Source: Aureobasidium sp. EXF-3400 (Eukaryota > Ascomycota > Dothideomycetes > Dothideales > Saccotheciaceae). Taken from it: 64,000 nt of DNA. Of this stretch, positions 11,349 through 24,379 are shown in pieces (position 1 is the first letter of the stretch; each line of letters opens with the position of its first letter). The position numbers were made by a program, and so were the translations under genes. Location of the stretch: positions 34,984 through 98,983 of the forward strand of contig SWBL01000185.1 of NCBI GenBank assembly GCA_024195585.1, given 5' to 3'. The notes beneath the pieces are model-generated. The model did not search any database. It was not told where the DNA came from and worked only from the letters and a program-made list of their open reading frames with translations.

Positions 11349-13405
11349 CACAATGACAGCTTGTTGTTTGACTTGCTGTTCCACCTGCACGGACGTTGCA
11401 CCCTTAGGTAGTACACCCCTGTCTGCGATTCCTGGAACTATCAATACATCCGCCTCTGCGTAGCCCAAAACGAAACGACCCACAAGCCGAAGCCAAGATC
11501 AGCTTGATCGCTCCATCGCACTGGATTTGTCGTCGTCCCGGATGTCCATAGGTGCTGCATGTCCTCCGGACAGTAGCCATTCATTCCCATTGTTCTGCAT
11601 CGTGTGAAAGCTTCTTCTCGTGTCAAAGACATAAAAGCTGAGGTTTGACGCCCTTCATTGAGCATCGTGTTCTTTTCCTAGAAGACTACACGAAGTATGG
11701 AAAGCTCAATGGGAGGGGTCATCCCGCATGCGAGGTGATTCTGTCGCTCATGTATCATTTCTCGCCGCTAATGACTCGCAGTGAAGATGGATGCTTGCCA
11801 GATCGTGACGAGCCACTCATCTTCCAAATTGGAAAGTTTGCAATCCTTAGAAAAGAAGAGAAACGATTGCTCGTAGCCCACTGCGCCTATGGAGACGTCA
11901 ATTATTGTGTCAGAAACAGATCATACGATACTCATGACATGATACTGATCGCTGAAGACGCGTTGATCAAAGTGTCGGCGAGTCTCGTTCTCATCGCAAA
12001 TTATGGTATATTGGGCCCTCGCGGAACCAGTCACGTGTTTCACGTGAAATCAATCAACGTCTTCCAATGCAAAGGTCTCGTACGGGACGGGCTACCGAGA
12101 GCCTCCTTCCTACTCTCACAACAAAGCAGCAAACCGAATCCAGACCTTGCGTCCGTCTTCGTCCAAACGAATTCACTGACTTGGGAGTGGCATGAACGAG
12201 CAGTCGATCAACAATCGTCATTTGCCGATGTCATCAAAGAAAAAGCGATGGAACCAACACCAACCATCGAAAGGTCGATTCCTGTCCTCCACACACTGAA
12301 TACTACTAACGAACCGCAGCGATATGCACTTGTATCGTCGTCAATGTGTCTGTACCACGAGCGAATCCCGCATTCCAGCTCACGGCAGCATAAGTTCGGG
12401 ACATTTCTGAGTTCGATCCAGTCACAAAAGGCACAACAACATCAGGGGATACATGGTTGTGGCCGAGAAGCAAAAATTGGCGCTGATCAGGGGGATGCCG
12501 AAGAGTAACGACAGAATCGATGCTGGCGAGGCCGTGTTTTGGTTTTGGAACATTGAGATCGAATACATTCGATGGTTTCACATTGAGGGTTCGGGCGACC
12601 AGGAGAAAGAACCAACGGACGATGATTGCGAGGCACTCAGTGCATTGTGTCCGTCTATGCACCGGGTATACTCATTGTTTTGGGACTCCAGCAGGAGCGA
12701 GTGGTGTTCATGCTGATCAAGTCTCAATCCGCCATGAGGTAGTGACAGACTTGAGGATCGAGATAGATCGATCTTTCTTCGATCACTGAAGGACATGTAA
12801 AGCGAAGAAACCAATCTGAGTCCTTGTCCTTGTTCCGCTCAAGTCTGAGTCTAGTCCTGAGCTGTCGTCCTGTCATGCACAAATGATGTAGTCCTGTCCA
12901 TCGTCGAATTTTTTGTTCCATCCGAGGGTGTATGATTTTGCCACTGCCGGTCGTAGATAATTACTTCGAATGTGCAGATATATGGATTATGTTGCAGAAT
13001 ACGTCAAAGAGGCTAGGGTGCAGGGCGCTTATCAGCCGACAATTCTCGCTCTGCATAGATGTGATCGACGCCAACGCCAACGCCAACGCCAAGAGTGAAT
13101 TCCTTTGTGGTGCAGTTGCTCATGTGTAGTTCGATGTCTACCGACCCGTAGTCCACTCGCTTACTCGTCCATCTGTAGGTATGGAGCACAATCAATCATC
13201 ATTTGCTGGCCTCCATCCGAAATGTAGACCGGACCGACTTCGTCTCGTCCGGCCGTCCAGTCAGCTGGCAGGATTCAATGGTACATGTGCTCAACATGCA
13301 ATACTCTGCATGCCTGACTGCTTGATGCAGAGACTTCATTGAGACTCCCGAAAGAACATAAAACAACCACGTCGGCGAGAGTTGCTTCACCCCATCGACG
13401 ACAGC
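11349..13405 (+). other. Possible gene relic; long open frame 11645-12508
   Basis: A 287-codon open frame begins at a TTG, not an ATG, at 11645 and stops at 12508. Its length is unlikely by chance, but it has no recognisable domain. A second frame at 12453-12716 holds AVFWFWNIEIEYIRWFHIE, which resembles WFEINVEHVQWFEE of the decaying gene at 4251-5620. A third frame continues to 12789. The shifts of frame without good introns suggest a degenerate gene. 12790-13405 holds no supported gene; a CGCCAA hexamer is repeated four times at 13069-13092. Confidence 0.3.
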
Positions 13406-14389
13406 ATGTCTATCACGGAAGTCGACGCCCTCCTACCCACCCCCTTGGCACAGAGCGCCAACAAGTACGATCTCGACTACTGGATCAAAGGGTTCCACCT
13501 CGCCGTGCCCAAAACCGAACGTGCTACACAAGCCATGCTCTGCTGTTGTCTCCTCGAGGTTGCTCAGGGCTGCTGCGCTCTATTAGAGTCTTACGTCGTA
13601 CAATTTTTCATCGCGCGCGACGAAGCACATCTCATCGTTGTGAGCAGTCTTGTCTTTGCTGCGATCGACCCTATCGTTGTCGATTCGAAAGCGGTGCTCC
13701 AGACAATCATCAACAGGGAGACGCATCGGAACGTTATGAGTTCCTTGGAAAGAAAGAGCTGGGATGCAACAGACAACGACCTAAAGAAAGGACTCGCGAT
13801 CAACAAGGTTGGCGCAATCGATACATACTACCAGGAGCTCAGATCGCTTCTGCTCAATCTGATCACTCTGCTTCTCAGCTTGGGATCTCTCGTGGCAGAA
13901 AGCTGGTCGAAAAGCAAAGCCTTGGTGATCGCATGCGTAATATACTCGTTATGGGACAACACGTTCGATGTCATGGACATAGCACAGTGTCATACAACCA
14001 CTGACGACCTTCTGGCGGCCAAGTCAGTACTCAGCGGTCGACCGTAAGTACATATGTATCAGCCGTCGGACAGAATTTCACGACACTGACATTCCTCCAG
14101 ACCAAATGACGCAATGTTCGGAGAATCTTTCGACACATATCATGGTCTCAATCTCAGATATCAGACCGCGAAACTTCGACGCACGTGGAAAAGAGTAGCG
14201 CTGCTGTCGATTGCTCTATCACTTTCACTATACCTTGCGAAGACACAACCGGATGGAGACCATTGGGGGCTTATTGGTGTTGGGTTTTTGAATTCCTATC
14301 GGCAGAATGAGCGACTCAAGCGGATCTTCGAAGCTGGAGCGAGATCGAGAGCTGGCATGGACAGAGTCTTGGAGAAGCTCGATGGCTAG
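13406..14389 (+). CDS. Hypothetical membrane-associated protein, two exons
   Basis: Exons 13406-14043 and 14101-14389 join through a textbook intron (GTAAGT, branch CACTGAC, CCAG) with phase 2/1 agreement, giving about 308 aa. The ATG at 13406 is used; the frame upstream opens only with TTG. Helical hydrophobic stretches occur around CCALLESYVVQFFIA, ELRSLLLNLITLLLSLGSL, SKALVIACVIYSLW and RVALLSIALSLSLYLA. No signal peptide. The tail SYRQNERLKRIFEAGARSR is basic. Family not recognised; topology and function are inference. Confidence 0.75.
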
Positions 14390-17124
14390 TTTTCGCAACA
14401 GAGCCGTAAAGAGACCATAGCGGCGAGACGTGAAAAGCATCGAGAGTAGTATCTGAGGGCTTCGACTCATGGACATGAAGAAAGGGTGTGCGAGATGCTG
14501 GTCTTAACATACATGGTGGGGCAGCCATTTAAAGCTTAATAGCACCAGCGACTACAAGTCGAGTATATCCCAGAGCCAGGTCATAGCTGAAGTTCCCGTC
14601 ACAGATACCAGACATCGGCAGTGATACTCTTGCTCCGTGTGCTTGTTCGTGTGAAAGGTAGATGGCAAGGTCAGAATCACAAACGCCAGTCAAGATCTCG
14701 GGTTTCTAGCACTGTGAGCGACAAATGGGAGATTGTAGTCAACGTGGTCGTCGAGTATAATGCGATGGAGACGATCGACAGGGTAGACACAGGACGATCA
14801 CCGGATTCATTATGTGGAACAGTTCTTGACGCGCAATACAAGTTGGCAAAGGACTGGTCGTGCTGTTGGATAAGAGCAGAAACGTCAACCTGGAGTCCCT
14901 ACGATGTTTAACAAGACAGATTGATGGTAGGCTAGACATTATCAGCATAAGTCACGGGTGGTGGAGTGGTAGACCAACCATCGGGAAGTGATTGTACTAA
15001 CTCTTGTATCTTTGCTCGCTAGGGCCGAAGTCGTGCTTCCATCCGGGCACCACCTTGGAGAGCTGAAAATTCATGTCGAAGAAAGGCTTTCTAGACCCAA
15101 GAGACTGATGTCAAGAACGTGTGGTGACGACTAGCGTCTTCAGACGGTGGAAAGATGGAGACGGTGTACGAGAGGGTCATCAGAGGACAGTATTGTTGTG
15201 CTTTTTGTGGTTCGCGACGGTCATCAAACTCTTGTTATTGCAACGAGCAAAGTGCTGACGGACGTGACTGTAGCCCTGATGTCCATTGACATGGAGGTCT
15301 CGAAAACCGTCGGAAACGAGTCAATGGGACCAGATTGCTTGTGTCGCGAGGACTTCTGAGACGGCGTTCCGATTTCCGAGAGGTGGACGGTTCGATGAAT
15401 CGATATTGGTGCAGATGAATATCTCCATGGCGGAAGAAACAGATTTTGTCTTTGAAGTCCCCGTCCCCAGCGAGGGACCAAAGACTCGAGGCGATGGTGA
15501 TAGTTGATACCCGAGAGGAGCGTGGGCAAGGGGAGAAGCGCCAACGGTTGTTGCACAGGGCAATCATGGACGCAGGACAGCAATTGGAGCAAGACGGAGA
15601 TGAACGTGGTCCAAAGGTCGTGTATGAGAGGTCGTACGCTTAGGGGGCGCCGCCATCAATCGGATACCTCTTTATGAGCGATAGTGTCCTGCTTCTATCG
15701 TCCGTGGCGTGAGGGATCGAGATGGCGCCTTGGTTTGGGCTCACTGTTGCTCGGTGTTCGATGAGGTTGGAAGAATGGGCGCTCGCGCAGGGGGCGTTTT
15801 GGAATCGTCAGACAGAGGTTGTACGAGCTCTGCAGTATATGTGAGCAGACACTTACCGTGCAATCCTGAGGTCTGTCATATGCGGTTCTGAGCCACGAAG
15901 TTCTGCGAGGCGCCGCTGATCAAGCAGCGTAAAGCACCCGCTACTGTGGTCACGGCTCACCCATCGATTTGTGATTTGATATGATACAGTGGCAATGCTC
16001 GAAGCCAAAGGTGTTGAATAGCAACTTGCTCGACACTGGTGTGGACGAAACACGGGCTACTGCTTAGCACATGGGTGACGTAGGCCTCGAGAAGGCTTGG
16101 CGTATTCACGGACGCCGATTCTGACACGGTATAGATCATCCTACACCCAGTCTCCCTGTGCACTTCTTCTTCTGTTTCTCTTCTCTTACTCTTTCTCCTT
16201 CTCTCGCTCTGTTAGCTTGTTCACTCTGGTCCTCGTTTGAGGGGCGTCTCCAGGAAAACAGGATCTTCTGCAAGCTCGAGAGTTTCGAGCAGCGATTGAC
16301 TGACGAACAACCCAGACGACATGGTGACATTGCCCTTGTCGCTGGGTCTAACGTCCTCTAGCAATACCAGAATCGTGGGCGATCTCTTCGCAGGCATATG
16401 CTGGATGACAGATATTCAGCAACCGGGCGAACATTTGAAACGTCTCCGTCCTTCTCCAAGATGGCATGGGAATTTACCGTGTTCAGCCCGTGCCTTTCAA
16501 GGGTGTGAACTGGCTCGAAATGAACAAATCACAACAAGCAAGCCGGAGTGAACCTCGACCGCTCCACGGATACAGTCTTACAACTGTCGACCCCGGAGGG
16601 GTTGCGTATCTTTCTGTGCTCAATCCTCTAATTTCACGAGAACCAGTACATGAGGTCAGTGCAGAACCTAATACGCTGTAAACTTCCTCCACTACTCAAC
16701 TTCGATATGTCACCAATTCAACAAACTAGAACTCACGTCCCCGCTCTTTCCATCGACCAGAGCGCGGTAGGTTTTGTTCGAGTCACACTGAAGGCCCCAA
16801 GAATAAATTACCGCCAAACGCAAAAATACAGGTTGGACTGAATGTAGAGACAGTAGCTCTTGTGAGCATCACTGATCTTGGTCTCGTTTGTGACACCTTT
16901 GACCTGTGATTTGTGGTGATCTGCCACGAACTCAGTGTACGACCAGAGAAAGTGAGTGTGAGTGCCGAAGATGAAGGTTGTCCCCCTCAAGGATGCAATA
17001 GAACGTGCGCACGATTCGTCTGGCATCTTAGGTACACAAAAGACGGCTCTCGGGTCTTTCAAATCTCTTTGGACTCTTTTGCGTGGCGCGAGGGTTCGCA
17101 GAATCGGGACTCTCGAACGATACA
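14390..17124. other. Long stretch without a supported gene
   Basis: Frames at 14621-14911, 15147-15643 and 16466-16681 overlap frames on the other strand and lack family features. 15224-15592 is open in several frames on both strands at once, which reflects composition. A pyrimidine tract (almost only C and T) runs from about 16153 to 16210. The stretch 16466-16650, with WLEMNKSQQ and HGYSLTTVDPGGVAYL, is the most protein-like piece and could be a relic exon. Confidence 0.35.
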
Positions 17125-18496
17125 ATGCCTCTGATGGACCTGTCGGATGTTTTGAGAGCTATGGACGAGATTCGGGTTCAGGATCTTTCTGCAGAGCAAA
17201 AATGTGAACTGAAGACCGCTGTCACGGTTCTCGGCAGGAACCTCGAGACGCCTTGGGACACGACCAAAAGAATCGTGTGGCAGGAGGTCAGTGAGCATAC
17301 TCTTACACGATGACTCACCATCTGACACTGTTTTCGAATTTTTCTAGCCCTCGGTGAAAGCCTGCATCCATACCTTGATTGGGCTTGAGGCGTTCCAGAG
17401 ATGGATGCAAGCAGGAGATGGTATGCAAGACTCTGGGAGTCTGAGTGCCTTGTCCGTCTGCGATCAAGTGTCGTTAAGTATGTCGACATTCTCACAGATG
17501 ACCCTACAGAGTAGTAGCTGACCTTCACCGCAGATCGCCTGCTTCGCAATCTGGCAGCGAATGGTCTCCTCATCAGCCATGGCCGAGAAGAATATACCAT
17601 GACCGAATTTACCAGGTCTCTCGCGCAAGCCGATCAAGTCGCAGCTTTCGACTACTCTCGCCACATCAATTCACCCATGTTTGAACAATTCAGTTCGTAT
17701 CTAATCGAGAAGAATCAAACATCTTCTTCCGCGGCGACAAAACTTACAGCCTTCGCTCAAGCATTGAACACGAACGACACATTGTTCCATTATCTTTCTA
17801 AAAACCCCGAGCTCGAGTTGGCTTTTGCTCGCTGCATGAGAGGCGTCAGCGAGTCCATGAAGAGTTGGGTTGATATCTATCCCACTGAATCTTTGCTCGT
17901 GGATGACGATGGTGGTTCGTACGATGAAGTGGTCGTCGTCGATATCGGTGGGGGTATCGGCCAGGATATCAACGCGTTCCAACGGAAGCATAAACTCGCA
18001 ATGGGCAGACTGATCTTACAGGATCTAGAGAAAGTCGTAGAACAAGCCAAGGTCGAGCCTAACATCACCGTCATGCCGCACGACTTCTTCCAAATCCAGA
18101 CTGTCAAGGGTAGGGTCCATCTCCAATCCTGGGATCGCTTCCGGATCTGGAGCATTCTTCGAACGACCGGCTAACTGTTTGCTAGCTCGTGCCTTCTATC
18201 TGCACTCCATTCTCCACGATTGGAAGGACGACGAAGCTTGTGACATCCTTCGATGCATAGTGCCAGCCATGCAGAAAGGAAAATCGAAGATTCTGTTGCA
18301 CGAGCTTGTCATGTACGATAGAACGAATCCGACGGAAGCCACGTGGATGGATATGACGATGTTTGCGGCGTTTGGTTCTGAAGAGCGTGACTTGGGAAAG
18401 TGGCAGGATCTAGTGAAGGAAGCAGGCTTGCAGATCACTGGACACTTCTGTAGTGATGGGACTGCGCACTCGATACTCGAGCTTGAACTGGCTTGA
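17125..18496 (+). CDS. Class-II (COMT-like) O-methyltransferase
   Basis: Predicted SAM-dependent O-methyltransferase acting on a hydroxylated small molecule, as in fungal secondary metabolism. Four exons: 17125-17286, 17348-17477, 17534-18109, 18186-18496, giving 392 aa, a usual length for the family. All three introns are GT..AG with matching phases. The N-terminal half is a winged-helix dimerisation domain (VSLNRLLRNLAANGLL). SAM motif I is VVVDIGGGIGQ at residues 232-242. The block YLHSILHDWKDDEA carries the expected catalytic His (about residue 300), and KILLHELV follows. The start ATG is at 17125; the frame extends upstream only to a GTG. No polyketide synthase or other tailoring gene is adjacent, so its substrate cannot be told from context. 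Confidence 0.92.
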
Positions 18497-19040
18497 TATG
18501 ACTAGGGCGGGAGAGTGAGTAGTAAGTAGTGAGTTCAGTATCACATCGATGAGAAGACGTAGGCGGCGTTCCTCAAGTACCCGGACATCCGTGTATGTTC
18601 TGGATTCCGGATAAGAGAGACATGTTTAGATGCAGGCATCTTAGACTGGGAACAAATGCACTTTGTCACCAGCTAAGGTGCAGAAAATTAACCATTGGCA
18701 ACCCATAACAGACATCACAAGCCTCCTAGACATCGACGCAAGGTATGAGAAGCATTATGCTCAAGCTTCAGCCCCACTTGCCTTCTCGAAAAGCTACCTG
18801 ATTCTTCCACCAGAGCCTCCTATAATGGGCCATTGTGGACTTAGCGCACGTGTTGTGTCCGGAAACATCCCAACAAGCACTCATCCACAGACAAGGTGCG
18901 TCATGCTTAGGGATGCATGATGTTTTCAATCACGGCATCACATAGATCACAGATACCGTGAATCATGGTCGAGCGAGTAACTTAAGAAATGCTTCCTACC
19001 CACATGACACTCTCGTCGTATCTGCACACTGGACTTGGGA
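18497..19040. other. Intergenic stretch
   Basis: Lies between the O-methyltransferase and the chitinase. A frame at 18663-18920 begins with TTG and has no recognisable features. It probably contains the chitinase promoter. Confidence 0.5.
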
Positions 19041-20715
19041 ATGAGACATTTTCTAGTAAATATATTCCTCACTCTATTTTCGACTCTGGGGCTCAGTCTT
19101 AGCTCAATCTCTCAGGATCATATCAGAGCTCTGGACACTATTGCACGTTCGGACGAACCATCTTCAGTCTCTAATACTCCCCTACAGAGGAGGATGTGTC
19201 CGGACACCATTGGGGCATCTGCATGCACGTCGAGTCAAGCAGTTGTGACGTCCTCCTCTAGACAGATTCTCCGACCATATCCTTTGCCAGGAGACATCAC
19301 CACATCGACGTCATTGACAAACAGTAGTTTAGAGAGCACCGGTGGTTATCGTGCAGCAGCATACTATGTCAATTGGGTATCTTACACTAAGACTACTATG
19401 TTGACATCACTAACAATCGTTAGGCAACATATGGTCGAAATTACCAGCCATACGATCTTCCCGTTGGGAATCTCACCCACGTCTTCTATGCGTTCGCAAG
19501 CATCAGCTCGAACGATGGTAAGGTATCTCTCTCTGATCCGTATGCCGATACGGAAAAGCATTTTGCTTCCGACTCATGGGCCGAGCCTAATACGGGTCTG
19601 AATGGCTGTCTTAAGGAGTTATTCCTCCTCAAGAAGAAGAACCGAAGATTGAAAACCTTACTCAGCATTGGAGGCTCAAAGTACTCGGACGATATCGGGC
19701 GTGCGTTAGCTACAGACAACGGCCGACATAACTTCGCTCAAACGGCGGTTGCATTACTTGCTGACCTTGGATTCGATGGCCTAGATATCGATTGGGAGTA
19801 TCCTCAAAACGATGTAGACGCCGAAAGCTATGTGTCGTTAGTCCGTGTGGTTCGCGCCGAGCTTGATGGTCTTGCTTCCAAGCTGCCACAACCCTCACGG
19901 TTTTTGCTGACTGTAGCATCATCTTGTGGGCCCTTCCACTACAAGCAGTTGAGACTCGGCGAGATGGACCGTTACATAGATTTCTGGAATCTCATGGCAT
20001 ATGATTTTGCAGGGTCGTGGACCACTGTGTCGGGTCATCAGACGAACGTCTTTCCATCGAAGAACAACACAGCAAGCACACCTTTTGATGCCCAAGCAGC
20101 AGTGAACTACTACACAGGATCTGCCGGTATCGCGCCACAGAAGATAGTCTTAGGTATGCCACTATATGGGCGTATCTTCGCTGAGACAGCAGGTCCCGGA
20201 TCCCCGTACGTAGGATTTGGCAATACTTATGATTGGGAGGCCGGAGTCTGGGACTACAAGGTATGTAAATGAGCTCCTAAGCCAGTCTTATGCAACCACC
20301 TCACCGTTCGAGCATATTTCTAACAAACACCCACCTCAAGTCCCTACCAAGACCTGGAGCGGTAGAGTACTGCGACCAAGAAGCTGTTGCATGCTGGAGT
20401 TATGATTCTGAGAACAGACTCATGGTCACTTATGATACTCCCTATAGCGCAGTGGCAAAAGCCGACTATATCAAGCAGCGAAATCTAGGCGGTGCTATGT
20501 GGTGGGATAGTAGTGGAGATCGCACCGACGAGAGAAGTATCATCAGCTCTGTGAGATTCCTGCGACGGCAAAGTCTCTGCCTTAGCTAACCACGAGAATA
20601 GGTAGTCGAAAGGTTCAAGCTCACTGGAGATAATCAGATGGATAGCGCGGAGAACGTGCTAGACCATCCTTTCAGCAAGTACGACAATCTAAAAAATGGT
20701 TTTCCGAACGAATGA
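19041..20715 (+). CDS. Secreted GH18 chitinase (fungal class V)
   Basis: Predicted endochitinase hydrolysing beta-1,4-N-acetylglucosamine chains, secreted. Exons 19041-19376, 19424-20260, 20341-20550 and 20602-20715 give 498 aa. All phases are zero and the introns are 47, 80 and 51 nt. A signal peptide is visible (RHFLVNIFLTLFSTLGLSL), followed by a Ser/Thr-rich linker. The barrel starts at YRAAAYYVNW and ATYGRNYQP. LLSIGGSKYS is the SxGG motif. The catalytic DGLDIDWEYP carries the acid Glu at about residue 237. MAYDFAGSW, GMPLYGR and GGAMWWDSSGD are the remaining family blocks. The C-terminus LDHPFSKYDNLKNG is usual for this group. No carbohydrate-binding domain. Confidence 0.95.
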
Positions 20716-23037
20716 GATTTTGTCTTAGAATGATGATGAGCCGCACGCACAATTCTTAGCATTGTACACACCAGGCTTCGGTATTGGTGCTGATGGTCGC
20801 GACTCATCCTTATATATGATTAGCTATACACACTTTCCCAAGTGGTTATTATATGTGGTGCAAGGCAACCGCCAGTAGATGTGATAAACGAAAGCAGACA
20901 TTGCCCTACGCTTTCCAAAGCTAATCGCCCGAAAGCATCGCAGTAGGTACGTGACTTGGAGCCAGCAGCAATTCTGTCGACACGCATATCGGCCACCATC
21001 ACACCATACTCTGGGCCTAGCTTAAACGTCTCAAACATCCACCGCTAGGCACATGACGAGAAAACGTGATATGAAATTACTCTGTGATGAGTCTAGCCTC
21101 AGCCGTCCAACAAGTCCTAGCTATATCCAAGTCACTTAGCAAATGACTACCCACTAGGACCATGGTAGCCACTGTGAGCACAAGGGCAATGCTCAATGGG
21201 CTGTCGATTTGCCATATATCGATTGAACTCGAAACAAAAGAGTGCGTTCTGAGTGATAGGTTTGCTGGCTCTTTACCGCTCGATTCTGTCCAGTAGCACA
21301 CTAGAGGAAGTATCTAGCTACAAGATAGGAATCGGACTTGGGATAAGATCTTGCCTTGATTAACAGTTCCACTAGCTAAACTAATCAAAAATCATAGACC
21401 ACGAACCATCACCGCTTTGCTTTGGTTTAAGTTGATTTGAGTCTCTTAAGCCATTTACCACGCAAGGACTATAAGCTGTCCATAATTGATAACCTGTTCG
21501 GCCAATCACAACTACCGGTGTTTACTATATAGAGAAACCAGCATCGCGATCTAATTTGGTGCTTGGGAAGCACGCCAGGTTTTGACAGGGTTGCCCTAAC
21601 ATCGAGTCGGTCTAGCTCAGCGATCACGATTAGATCGTGATGGGATCCAAAAGGACCTTCAAGCAGTAGAGAAAAGGCTGGAATCAGAAGTGTCTCGCTG
21701 GATTTTAGGTGATCCAAAAATGATTGACCAAAATTGTCTTCTTGTCAAGGTCAAGCATGCGCAATTAGCGACACTTTTCCCCGTCTTCTGCCACCCTTTA
21801 GTTCATTTGTGCGCATGGTCCGCCAAGCTCTTGCACCAGCAACACCACTATACGGACGGCAGTAGAGGGAAAAACGCATAGTAGGACATTTTGCTACACG
21901 GCCGAGATGCCAGTTGAGTCAATCAGGTCTCCAAGTTCCAAACAATATGATCAGTCCGAAGTATGGTTTTCGTTGGGTCGGGCAACGCTGCGTACCCCGC
22001 ACACCAAAGGGAAATGATGCCGGATCAATGAACTTTTTCGTTTTGCACCACGCGGGCCACATACGCAGAAGGCTACGTTGACACTCCAATATTTTTCGGA
22101 CTTTGGTAGTCTTTCAGAAAACATTACAACATGGCGCTTGGTCTAGAAGATGGCGGACTTGGTCCAACGCAGAAGGCTGAGCATTGGTATGACCTCCGGC
22201 GAAACGAGTGCAATTCGCATCCCATAGGTAGTGAAAAGGGTGTATTGGTGTGTGGGTGACTAGCGTTGGTCGATGCCACAGGAAACATGCAACAGCAGCC
22301 AAGATCAAGTATGGCTGTGCAGCTAAGCGTACAGCTCGGCTAGTTGACGGCTGAGCTCGGGTGTCAACGTGTTTCCCTTGGCAACAGGCGAAGATAAATG
22401 TAAACTAGCAGACCTTTTCACCAGCCGAGTATTCACTCAACTAGCCGAGCTGCCTCCTCATGCAGCTTACATCACGTCGCTGTCCCGCGTCGGACCGTTA
22501 GCCGGTAATTACGTTTGTATTGAGACGATCGAGTTGATCGAATATGTTACACGTATGCGCTGACTATCTATGGTGCATACCACTCTGTGAGGGTCAGTTA
22601 TCGGGTCATCTTCCATGCTTTGCGATGTTATCCATCAAACTTTACGCACCTTACCATGTCGGACCGACAGATTACAGGTCCGGATGTTCGGTGGGACCAG
22701 AAGCTCACCGGGTGCAAGTCATAACCATTTCGCGATATCCATCGATATCGCTTTCAGGCCAAGCCGGATTCGTTGCTGGGTGCTCGACTGACTCTCGTGG
22801 AATCTTGGCACAAGTGAAAGCATGCTAACCCATTGCCCACCTTTCGCTGTGCGAGCGTCAGAATGGTTAACATTAGATGGACTACACAGAATAGGAAAGC
22901 GTGTTTTGTCTCGTCCAAGACTATTCTTCATATATGAGGCCAGTGATTGGTGAGTCCACATAGGTGTCGTGTAACACAAAGGGAGTTCTACCCTCAATCG
23001 AGGGCAGGACTATAGACACAACAAACACGAAAACGAG
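20716..23037. other. 2.3-kb stretch with no supported gene
   Basis: Both strands carry only short frames (under 95 codons), most with multiple stops. The stretch around 21900-22110 reads FRWVGQRCVPRTPKGNDAG but is broken by stops on both sides, and I could not match it to a transposase. It may be old element debris. Confidence 0.35.
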
Positions 23038-24054
23038 ATGATCACAAATAGCGATCTGGATGAACAGCTTCTCCTGTTCCCAATTGAGGATGTGTCCAGC
23101 CACGAGATAAAAGTACTCGAACCTGCAAAGATATCTGAGAAAAATGCTGGAAATTCACCGGTCGACAAGTCAACATTCGGCAAACTCACGTTACTCGAAG
23201 CGAAAACGCACGCCCAGGAGCTTATTGAGAACCTAGTCTTGTTTCGCTCATCGATGAGCCGTCTAGGACACGTGTTTGGAAATTACGCGATGCGTCCTGA
23301 TTTCTGGTTTGCGACCATGTGTTTCGAGAAGTGGCTTGCTCTGAACTCTCGCATCCTCAAAGGCTCCTGGCTATGTCCAAGTGAGACTAGAGATGGACTC
23401 AGAAATCTTTCCACACAAAAGGGCCTGGATTGTCGGACCTTGGATACGTTAGCACAAAACCACAACAGCCACGGCCAAATTGAAGAAAGTGTTCATCGAC
23501 TGTTCCAAAGAGCAGAGGTCGAGCGTCAACGCTTCGAGACAGCATACAATATACTGCGCAAACTGGATGACTCAAACACTATCGAAACCAAAGTTTCAGC
23601 CTCTGGAGGACTCTGTCAAAGTGTTTATCGTTCACCGCACTCAGACTCCTTAAAGAATCATTCTCGCTTGGAGTATGATTCTTGCTCGGAGCCAGTACAC
23701 TTGTTGGGGAGTCTCGATCGTATCGGGGGTCTTTTGCAATGTGTGGTCGAAGCAGCAGAAAACTATCCGGATCTGATGTCAAGTTTGAAAGCTCGCTTCG
23801 AAACAAGCTCCTCTAGATCTTACAGATTAGAGCGGGATCTGGCACAACTGACAGCCTTACGGCACATCATCAACATCCATCGTCTAAGCGATAACTCTCA
23901 AGACAGCCTGATCAGCACCAAGATTGAGGAGTTAGAGCAAAGCCAGGCAAATGAAAAGTGCCTTAGACAGAAGATAATATCACGTCTACTAGAGGAATTC
24001 AACTCAAGTTTCGACGGGCTCAAAGATCTTTTCGAGTCTGACGGAAACCGCTGA
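23038..24054 (+). CDS. Hypothetical helical protein, single exon
   Basis: One uninterrupted frame of 338 codons from ATG to TGA. The protein is hydrophilic and mostly helical. Leucine-heptad stretches lie near LTLLEAKTHAQELIENLVLF and in the C-terminal third (KIEELEQSQANEKCLRQKI, then LLEEFNSSFDGLKDLFES), which suggests coiled coils. No enzyme motif, signal peptide or membrane span. It is convergent with the minus-strand gene ending at 24380, about 325 bp away. Function unknown. Confidence 0.75.
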   Translation: MITNSDLDEQLLLFPIEDVSSHEIKVLEPAKISEKNAGNSPVDKSTFGKLTLLEAKTHAQELIENLVLFRSSMSRLGHVFGNYAMRPDFWFATMCFEKWLALNSRILKGSWLCPSETRDGLRNLSTQKGLDCRTLDTLAQNHNSHGQIEESVHRLFQRAEVERQRFETAYNILRKLDDSNTIETKVSASGGLCQSVYRSPHSDSLKNHSRLEYDSCSEPVHLLGSLDRIGGLLQCVVEAAENYPDLMSSLKARFETSSSRSYRLERDLAQLTALRHIINIHRLSDNSQDSLISTKIEELEQSQANEKCLRQKIISRLLEEFNSSFDGLKDLFESDGNR

Positions 24055-24379
24055 AGAAGGGATATGATCTTTCTAGATCTTCGGGCATCTCGAAAGTGGA
24101 CTAGGGCGACGCGGGTCTGGGCCTCTGACAAGTACTTCAGCAAATCCACTTGTTGCATGGAGCCAGTTCTTTTAGGTATGGAGGTCGACATGGGAGTGAA
24201 TGGCGAAATCTGGTAAGACACGCCGTCGGTTAAGCGTATGAAGCACACTCTCGTCCTTTTGTAAAGCAGAATTCGAAAGCACGTCAATAGTCTGGGTGAA
24301 AGGAAGTTATGAGGCTTTAAAGTTCCTCAAAACAATGCTGGTACAGCGTCCTAAGGTGAGTCCGTCGTTGAATTGAAGT

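Noticed and set aside
13339..14004. A 221-codon plus-strand frame overlapping the membrane-protein gene
   Set aside because: It is a basic, Arg/His-rich shadow of the 13406-14043 exon, which has the good start and a phase-consistent intron.
15224..15643. Five overlapping open frames on both strands
   Set aside because: Frames open on both strands over the same DNA indicate composition with few stops, not genes.
21900..22110. A protein-like stretch that might be transposase debris
   Set aside because: I could not identify DDE residues, terminal repeats or a family match, so no mobile element is called.
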